A program made the translations under genes and the position numbers. From Hoplostethus atlanticus (Eukaryota > Chordata > Actinopteri > Trachichthyiformes > Trachichthyidae), in contig JAXDDX010000117.1 in assembly GCA_034670405.1 (NCBI GenBank), forward strand, positions 806,001-870,000: a stretch of 64,000 nucleotides of DNA, in the 5' to 3' direction. Shown piece by piece: positions 34,631 to 43,600 of this stretch; the stretch's first letter is position 1, and every line of letters begins with the position of its first letter. The notes beneath the pieces were generated by a model. That model was not told where the DNA came from, did not search any database, and saw nothing but the letters and a program-made list of their open reading frames with translations.

Positions 34631-37600
34631 CGAAAACGCGTGAGCGTTACACTATTGTGGTACTCAAAATATTTCCCCAAGGTTGGCAGGTCTGCATTTT
34701 GTGATTTTTGTGATTTTTGTGAAGCTACACCCTCTTACAAATTCATTGGCTGACATTATGGCTGACAAACTATTTCATATACAACATTTAATTCAGTCTT
34801 TAATGACCTTGGTCCAGAGGTGGTTCTTGCAACATTTGGTGGTTATTGGACCATAGGTGTAGGAGGATTCTTTCATTAAATTCAAAATTGTAAGGACAGT
34901 GCTCCAAGTTTCAGGTCTTTGGGACCAACCATTGCAGAGTTCTGGTCATTTGAAATTCTTATTTTTGACTTATTGCATCACCATGGCATACATTGAATCG
35001 ATAATTGATTCCACAAAAACAAAGAAAGAAAAACAATGGGGTTTGTTTTCTAGGAGGATGCTGGGTGAAGAGGTGTTCAAGCTGGCCATTTATCTTTATG
35101 TATCTCTTTATTCCTGTGTGTTTTCCAGGAGGATGCCCAGGAGGAGTTTGGCTGGAAGTTGGTCCATGGGGATGTTTTCCGACCTCCCAGGAAGGGAATG
35201 CTGCTATCTGTTTTCCTCGGCTCAGGAACCCAGATCTTCATCATGACCTTCGTCACCCTTTGTACGTCTTATCTCTGTCTGGTAGAAGTAGAGAACAATC
35301 CTAGATACAAAACAACATCCACCTAGTAGAAACAATGCATCATAAATTGTCTACTACAGTGGCTTGACCCTTTCACTTTTTTCCACACTTTGTCGTGTTA
35401 TAGACTTAATTTAATATGGATTATTTATTTATTGTCATTAATATACACACAATACTCCATAATGACTCAGGATTTTGTAGGAGTGCCTTTGGCAGCGATT
35501 GCAGCTTTGATTCTTCTTGGGTATGCCTCAACCAGCTTTGCACACCTGGATTTGGGCACTTTCTCCCATTCTTCCTTGCAGAGATCCTATCAAGCTCTAT
35601 CAAACTGGATGGGAAACGTCAGTGAACTACGATCTTCAGGTCTCTCCTCAGATTTTCAATGGGGTTCAAGTCCGGGCTTTGGCTGGGCCACTTAAGGACA
35701 TTCGGAGACTTGTCCCGAAGCCACTCCAGCATTGGCTCTGTGCTTCAGATCGTTGTCGTGCTGAAAGGTGAATCTTCGTTCCAGGCACTCTAGGTTTTCA
35801 GACCTGGCATTCAGGCCAAATATTTGTCTCATCATACCAGAGAATCTTTTTCCTCATGCTCTCAGAGTCTCCGTTTGGCAAACTGTCATATGTCTTTTAC
35901 TCAGGAGTGGCTTCCATTTTGCCACCCTACCATAAAGACATGATTGATCAGTGCTGCAGAAATGGATGTCCTTCTGACAGGTTCCCCATCGCTGCATAGG
36001 AACTCTGAAGCTCTGTTAGAGTGGCCATTGGGTTCTTGGTCACCTCCCTGATCAAGTCCCTTGCCCAGTTACCGAGAAAGCCAGCTCTAAGAAGAGTCTT
36101 GTCGGTTCCAAACTTCTGCCCACCATGCTCAATGCTTTAGCAATTTTTTTTTATAGCCTTTCCCAGATCTATGCCTCAATACAAATCTATCTCGGAGGTC
36201 TACTAAATGTTCCGTGGACTTCATTGTTTGGTTTTTGCTCTCACATGCACTGTGAACTGTTGGACCTTATATAGACAGGTGTGTGCCTTTCTAAATCACG
36301 TCCAATCAATGGAATTTGCCAGAGGTGGACTACAATCAAGTTCTAGAGGCATCTCAAGAATGAACAAAAGCAAAACAGGATGCATCTGAGCTCAATTTGG
36401 AGTGTCATAGCAAAGGGTCTGAAGGGCGGTGAAGGAGGCCAAGAGGAGGTATAGGGACAGAGTGGAGTCGCAGATGGAGCAGCGCGACACCAGACGCCTA
36501 TGGCAGGGGCTACGGACTATAACGGACTACCAGGGCAGACCCCCCGCAATTGTGAGTGCCGACGCATCCCTAGCGGAGGACCTGAACTCATTCTATGCAC
36601 GGTTTGAGGCTAGCAACAACAGCGCTAGCTCGCCGGCTAACAATATCACCGTTAGCGCAACCGGAGTGAGTTCTACCGCTGGGGATGAACACACACTCTC
36701 TGTGACCGAGCACAGTGTGAGGAGGGCTCTGACGAGGGTGAACACCAGGAAAGCTGCTGGTCCAGATGGCATATCTGGGCGAGTACTGAAGACCTGTGCT
36801 AATCAGCTAGCTCCAGTGTTCACCACTATATTCAACATCTCCCTGGCTGAGTCTGTGGTCCCCGCCTGCTTCAAGAGATCCACTATTGTCCCTGTGCCCA
36901 AGAATGCTTCTCCAGCATGCTTGAATGACTACCGACCGGTGGCCCTCACCTCGGTGGTCATGAAATGCTTCGAGAGGCTGATAAAGGACTACATCTGCGC
37001 CTTGCTCCATGGACCCGCTGCAGTTTGCTTATCGTCCCAACAGATCCACGGATGATGCTGTCTCCCAGGTACTGCACACCACACTCTCTCATCTGGACAG
37101 CCGGAAGGGGGGCTATGTGAGACTGCTGTTCATTGACTATAGTTCAGCTTTCAATACCATAGTCCCCACCAGACTGGCTGGCAAGTTGATTGAGCTGGGA
37201 CTGAACACCCCCCTGTGTGCCTGGATCCTGGACTTCCTGACCGCCAGGCCCCAGGTGGTCAGGGTGGGTAGACACACCTCCAACCCCCTCACCCTGAACA
37301 CAGGATCCCCCCAGGGTTGCGTCCTCAGCCCCCTACTGTACTCCCTGTACACATATGACTGTGTGGCCAGGTTCAGCTCCAACACCATCATTAAGTTTGC
37401 GGATGACACAGTGGTGGTGGGCCTGATCTCCAACAACGACGAGAAGGCCTACCTGGAGGAAGTTGCTGATCTGTCACTCTGGTGCCAGGACAACAGCCTC
37501 CTCCTGAATGTCACCAAAACTAAGGAGCTGATTGTGGACTTTAGGAGGACACAACAACAGAGGACGTACTCACCACTGGGGATTAATGGGAATACTGTGG

Positions 37601-40600
37601 AGAGGGTGAGCAGGTATAAATACCTGGGAGTCCACATCACCGAAGATCTCACATGGTCCACACACACTGACACTCTGGTGAGAAAGGCAAGGCAGCGCCT
37701 TTACCACCTCAGGCAGCTGAGGAAATTTAAAGTCTCCCGGAGGATCCTTCAGTCCTTCTACTCTGGAGCTGTGGAGAGCATCCTGACAGGAAGCATCACT
37801 GCCTGGTTTGGCAGCAGCTCCGCTCAGGACAGGAAGGCTCTGCAGAGAGTAGTGCGTTCGGCTGAGCGCACTATTGGAACTACACTCCCCACCCTGCAGG
37901 ACTTGTACACCAGGAGGTGCAGAACCAGAGCCTGCAGGATCATGAAGGATCCTCACCACCCCAACAACGGACTGTTTCAGCTGCTGCGGTCAGGCAAGCG
38001 CCTCCGTAGTCACGCTGCCAAAACAGAGAGACTGAGACGGAGTTTCTTTCCTCAGGCCATCAGGACTGTGAACTCTGACCTCACCAGGGCCCCCACCAAG
38101 ACACACACACTGCCCCTCTTATGCACACACACACACTTAGGTAAAGACTACACATAATTTATAATTTATATTATATTATACATACAATTTTCCCTTTTTT
38201 TACTATATTTTTTTATAAAGTGCTCTTATTGTAAATATTGTGTTGTTTTTTATATAGAGCTCTTAAAAACTGTGACATTGTAAATATTGTGTTGGTTATT
38301 GTAAATAGTGTGAACCTGTTATTTTGCACATTTCTGCTAAGCATTGCCACTTTGCATTTCACTACACACCTCGTGTGTGTATGTGACAATTAAACTTCTT
38401 GAATCTTGAATCTTGAATACCTTTTGTAAATTAGATTGTTCTGTTTTTAGTTTTTTTTTAATAAATGTGCAAAAATGTCTAAAAAAAACGAGTTTTTGCT
38501 TTGTCATTATGGGGTATTGTGTGTAGATTGATACATTACATTTTACAATACATTTTATCCATTTTAAATTAAGTCTGTAACACAACAAAGTGGAAAAAGT
38601 GAAGGGGTCTGAATATTTTCTAAAGCCACTGTATATCACTAGTTCTTGTCATGCCATTAACTTTCCTGTCTTTTTGAGAACGGCTTGTTTTGCTTCGGTC
38701 TCCCTTGTCTCCTCTCTCTATCCAAGCTCTCTGTCTCTTAAATTTCAGTTAATGGCATCTACTGGTGTCAGAAAATTGAAAAACTAGCATTGTTAAAACA
38801 TCAGGACAGAATTCATGACTATTTTATAATGATTGCTAATCTATTTTACAATGCGTATCAAGAGTCCCGCTTGGTAAGAAGACGGCAACTGAAAAATAAT
38901 ATGGCTGTGGTTGCTATTCACTCTGAAGAGTTGCTGTCATGTCAAGTGCGGAATTCTTCTGCGGATCAGACTGTTCCTTGACAACCACCTTTGTCCCGTT
39001 AAAAGCTTTTTTTTGACACACCCAATACATGATATTCTGATTTATAATTTATATGTAAACCATCCAAATGACACCCCTCCTCCCATCACTTCTACCCTCT
39101 CCCCCTCCCCCAGTCTTTGCCTGTCTTGGGTTCCTCTCCCCAGCAAACCGCGGAGCGTTGATGACCTGTGCTGTGGTTCTCTGGGTTCTGCTTGGAACTC
39201 CTGCCGGATATGTGGCCGCTCGCCTCTACAAATGTAAATGAGATACAAAAACAATATAATTACTACATTAGAAGGAAAGAAAGAGAAAGAAAGGGGTGTG
39301 ATTAAAGGTCTGTAGCAACTGATACTGTAATAACGGGTCAAAATGTAATAACATGATTGGCTTATATTGTATTAATAAATTCATTCATTATCTATCTATT
39401 ATATGAACATTTTTGACATTTAGTGCGTTTTTTGACAATTTGTTTGATACAGACAAGCTAATACATTGTCCAGCAGTTACTACATTATCAGTCGCTACAG
39501 GCTCCAGTCAGCAAATTAGATATTAGACTCCATCAAACAAATCAACAGCTGTGAGTCTGAAATGAATTGCAGTGAGTTAAAAAAGGAAGACACAGGAAGA
39601 AAAGTAAAGGAGTGGTGGAGATAAAGGAGAAGAGAGAGAGGTCATGATCTAGTAACCTTCTGTGTCAGTAACCGCACAACTTGGGTTCGTTAGTTTCAAT
39701 CAGTGTTAGATAGGAGCTGGACTAGCATGACACACACACAGATCCTGCTGTCCCCTTTAACACACATGCAGGGGTCCCCAGACACTGACACACAGGTTAG
39801 GGTTACCCCAACACACACGCACACACACACACCTTCCAGGCCCATCTGTCCCATGGTTTTTCCAGGAAACCATCACCCCGACGGTTACTGGGACACTTGC
39901 CCAACTACATTCTTCAAAACAATGCCTATTCAATCACCATACAAAGGCTTTGATACATATACAACATATGAAGACAATGTATATGGGCAAGATTACTTTC
40001 AGCAGGTTATGGATATACAAATGGAATCAAGTTAGTGTGAGTAACTCCTGAAAAATACTGTTGATTGGTTATTGGCAGAATTGCCCATCTTCTTTGCCTT
40101 AAAACATTGCACATGTATTACCTGGAGTTGAGGTCACCCTCTCTTCCTTCGCTTTCAGTAGAACAAACATGATCTTACCACAAAGGAAAAAGTTTTGAAA
40201 AACCTTCACCAAATGAAAAATGTCCTACCTCACTTGGAAGAGTTCTGTAGAAAAATAAATCTTTTTGTACCACGTGCAGACCACGAAACCACCACGAAAC
40301 TTTAATGATCCCTGTGGGGTAAATGAGGCCATTGCAGTAGCAGTAGTAATAGCATAGAATATAAAATAAGAATAAAAACAGCCTAGACACAATAAAGAGG
40401 TAAAATAGCTGTTACATATTGTTGTTCATACATATAGTAAATGGGGTCCAAGATAACAATATACAAAGTTTCTCTGCCTTACAGTTAATTTTACTTCCCG
40501 TTTGTCTTCTTTCATTCTCCAGCATTCGGTGGAGTGAAGTGGAAGACCAACGTTCTGCTGACAGCCTTCCTGTGCCCCGGGTGAGAGAGACTCCCACACT

Positions 40601-43600
40601 CAACATCTCTCTACCACTCTCTCACTCATCTACATGTCCACTCAACCTCATCTTTGTCTCCACTCTCCATCCGTCTGTCTGTCCAGGGTGGTGTTTGCAG
40701 ATTTCTTTGTGATGAACCTGATCCTGTGGGGTGAAGGCTCTTCAGCGGCCATGCCCTTTGGTACCCTGGTAGCCATACTGGCTCTTTGGTTCTGCATTTC
40801 GGTGCCTCTGACCTTTCTAGGGGCCTACTTTGGCTTCAAGAAGGCTGTGAGTAAACACGCACACATAGGGATACAGACACATAGCTACACATGTACATAC
40901 ATGCCTAAAGGAATTCTATGCATAGTATTTGCAAAACCCGGAAGTAGTAGATATGAAGAAAATATATGCTTTATTGTACGTCTGAATCCCTACATTGATC
41001 AATAAAGCTAGTCTGAGTCAAATCAGGTCAACATTAATGGTGTTGTGCCAAAATGTATATTCCCTAACAAATGTGCTTCCCTGGCTATGCGTCTGCATTT
41101 TGTCCTTGTTGTGTGTTGTTTTGCCACTACACAATGCAATTATTGTGGAGGAAATGTGCTTTACAAGAAGACTAATGAATAGCCTGACAACCTCCTTGTA
41201 GAATCATCTTGTGGTTTGAGATAATACAATTACCACTGCCAGGGAAACCCATTTTCAGGCCACACAGATTTCGGCAACAACAAAGTTTTAAAGCTGCTGT
41301 CTCTAACTGCTACGCTGTCAGGCTGTATAGGCCCAAAATAATAAAGAAATATCAACTACTGAACGTACCTGTCAACTGCATTACTCAGTAAGGTAGCATA
41401 GTTAACAAATTATTGAAACTCAAATATTTGAGTTGCTTGGGACATACCGTGCAACAATAACATCCTGGGTTTGTAATACTGACTGCTTTTCCTTATCCTC
41501 ATAGTAAGTAGTACCAGATTGATGTAAGTTAAGCGAACATAGGGTCTTTTAAAGGTGCATTTACTAATCTATGACTTTTGAATTGTAACAAATCAAAATC
41601 GAAATAGAACTCCTCCTTCTCTGGTACAGAGACTCCTCCCATCCCCTTGAGCTACACTGGCCTGTAACTGACACAATTAAGTCCTATTTTCAAAGATTCA
41701 GAGACCCAAAGATTCCTTTAAGACAGGGCTACTCAACTTTACATAGCTCAAGGGCCACACAGCAAGATACACCTGTGTCAAAGGGCTGCAACGCAATTTT
41801 TTTGGTCATATAAGAAACTATTTTGTAGTGTTATTTCAAGCCACATGGATATCAGATGATTAAATGACAATAAGTAGGCTTTATTCATTAAATGTAAAAG
41901 TGTTAGATTGCTGTTGCAATAAATCACAATAATGTTTAATAAAATAAATATAGGCATATTAAATTGAAATCAGGTCTGAGTATATCAAATTACCCCAGAT
42001 GAATATGTAATTCCAAGTCACCGTGATAGCTATCATGGTGATGTGAACGTTTGCCCGTTTTGGTACTGCTATTGTTCTCTGGCAAAGAAGGCACATTGGT
42101 TTGTTATTTACCTCAACAAAAGCAAATTCTTCCTCCCATGTTTTTTGAAATACCCTGTGTTCATCAGAAATGTTACGTTTTGCCGGTTTTGCCATGACTT
42201 GAGAGTAGGCTAGGCTAGACTTCCTGCACAGTTGGGGCTTTCACATGATCCATGCAAAGCGTCGGCGTCAACACCAGGTTGAGCGCGACCCCTTCACATG
42301 ATCAGCGCCAGGAGAATTACATTACATTCATTACTTTCACACTGTCGAGTTTTTAAAATGACAGCATTCAGGAAAGAATAGAGTGGAGTTCAATTTCGGA
42401 CTACAGCCCGCATCAGCCGTAGCTAACCACACCGCCAATGATCATACTAGCACAGCCATAGAAGTGAATATAAACTGGCTGCATATACGAACCTGTACTA
42501 AGCGGTCAACCAACCTGGTAGTCCCGTCTGTAAACCGACATCATTCCATGCCACAGACTTTTTAGTCAGATCGTGGTATGATTTAAGCGTCATGTTGTAT
42601 AACTCGGGATGCTCCGACACACATAAAACAAGTTTCTGCTCCATTGTTTTTTTTTATGGTTATGATTATGATTATGAGGTTATGATATCAAACTGTGCTG
42701 TGATTGGTTGCGCGTCGCAGAGATCAGCGTCGCGAATGTCAAAGTTGATTATAGTTGAACTTTGAGCGCAGCGCCAGGGACTCTCCCAGCGTCTGCGCCC
42801 AGGTGCACAACCCTGACGGCGGCAGCGACGCTAGAATCGACGGTAGCGCTTGCCAAATAGGAAATGAATGGCAGTGCCAGCGCCGAGCATTTTGGTCGCT
42901 GATAATGTGTTGGTTTATCTACTTTGTTGATCCCATGATTGCTAAATAAGCACAGTATGCACGATCGCCATCTTGTGGTCATTAAGAATTTAGTTTAGAA
43001 ATGGTTTGTGTTCATTGAAATGAGAATATTATATTTTTATTGGCAGTTGCTATGACAATAAAAATTCAACCAAGGGCCGCAATAATATTAACCTCGGGCC
43101 GCCCGCGGGCCGCGTGTTGAGTAGCGTGGCTTTAAGAGGTGTAGGTGTAACTTTTCTTCTGGCACTGATTCCACAATACTAGTCCTCTTTATCTGTCCTG
43201 CACTTTCCTCTCAAACTGTTAAGTTTAAGTTGGGTGGTACTCTCCTGTGCATAATGTTATGTTTTAATAGAAAACATAACTTTACATCTCAGTAATATCA
43301 AGATGCTGCCCAAACCTCCCCTACGCGTCCTATCACATCCTGATGAGATCATTGTACCTTCTCTGAAAACTGATTGAAATGATCAACTAAACTAAAACAA
43401 CACGTGGAAATATGAATATCTGATACATTTTATTATTGACTGACTGCATAAATAGAATGTTTTCATGTTCATTTGTTTGATTGCGCTCTCCTCTGCGACT
43501 GGTTGTTTCCAGGGTATTGAGCACCCAGTGCGGACCAATCAGATTCCTCGTCAGATCCCGGAGCAGTCGTTCTATACGAAGCCCCTGCCTGGTATCATCA

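Larger units (their letters stand above)
35357..38631 (-). mobile_element. Tc1-like DNA transposon, interrupted by Rex1-like LINE copy B
   Basis: Inverted ends CAGTGGCTTGACCCTTTCAC and GGGTCTGAATATT...GCCACTG are each bounded by TA (35355-35356, 38632-38633), the Tc1/mariner target. The left piece is 35357-36423 and the right piece 38419-38631; the reading continues across the LINE (CAAAGGGTCTGAA | TACCTTTTGTAAAT). The reverse strand encodes a decayed transposase. Some parts expected in full-length fish elements appear deleted. Confidence 0.88.
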
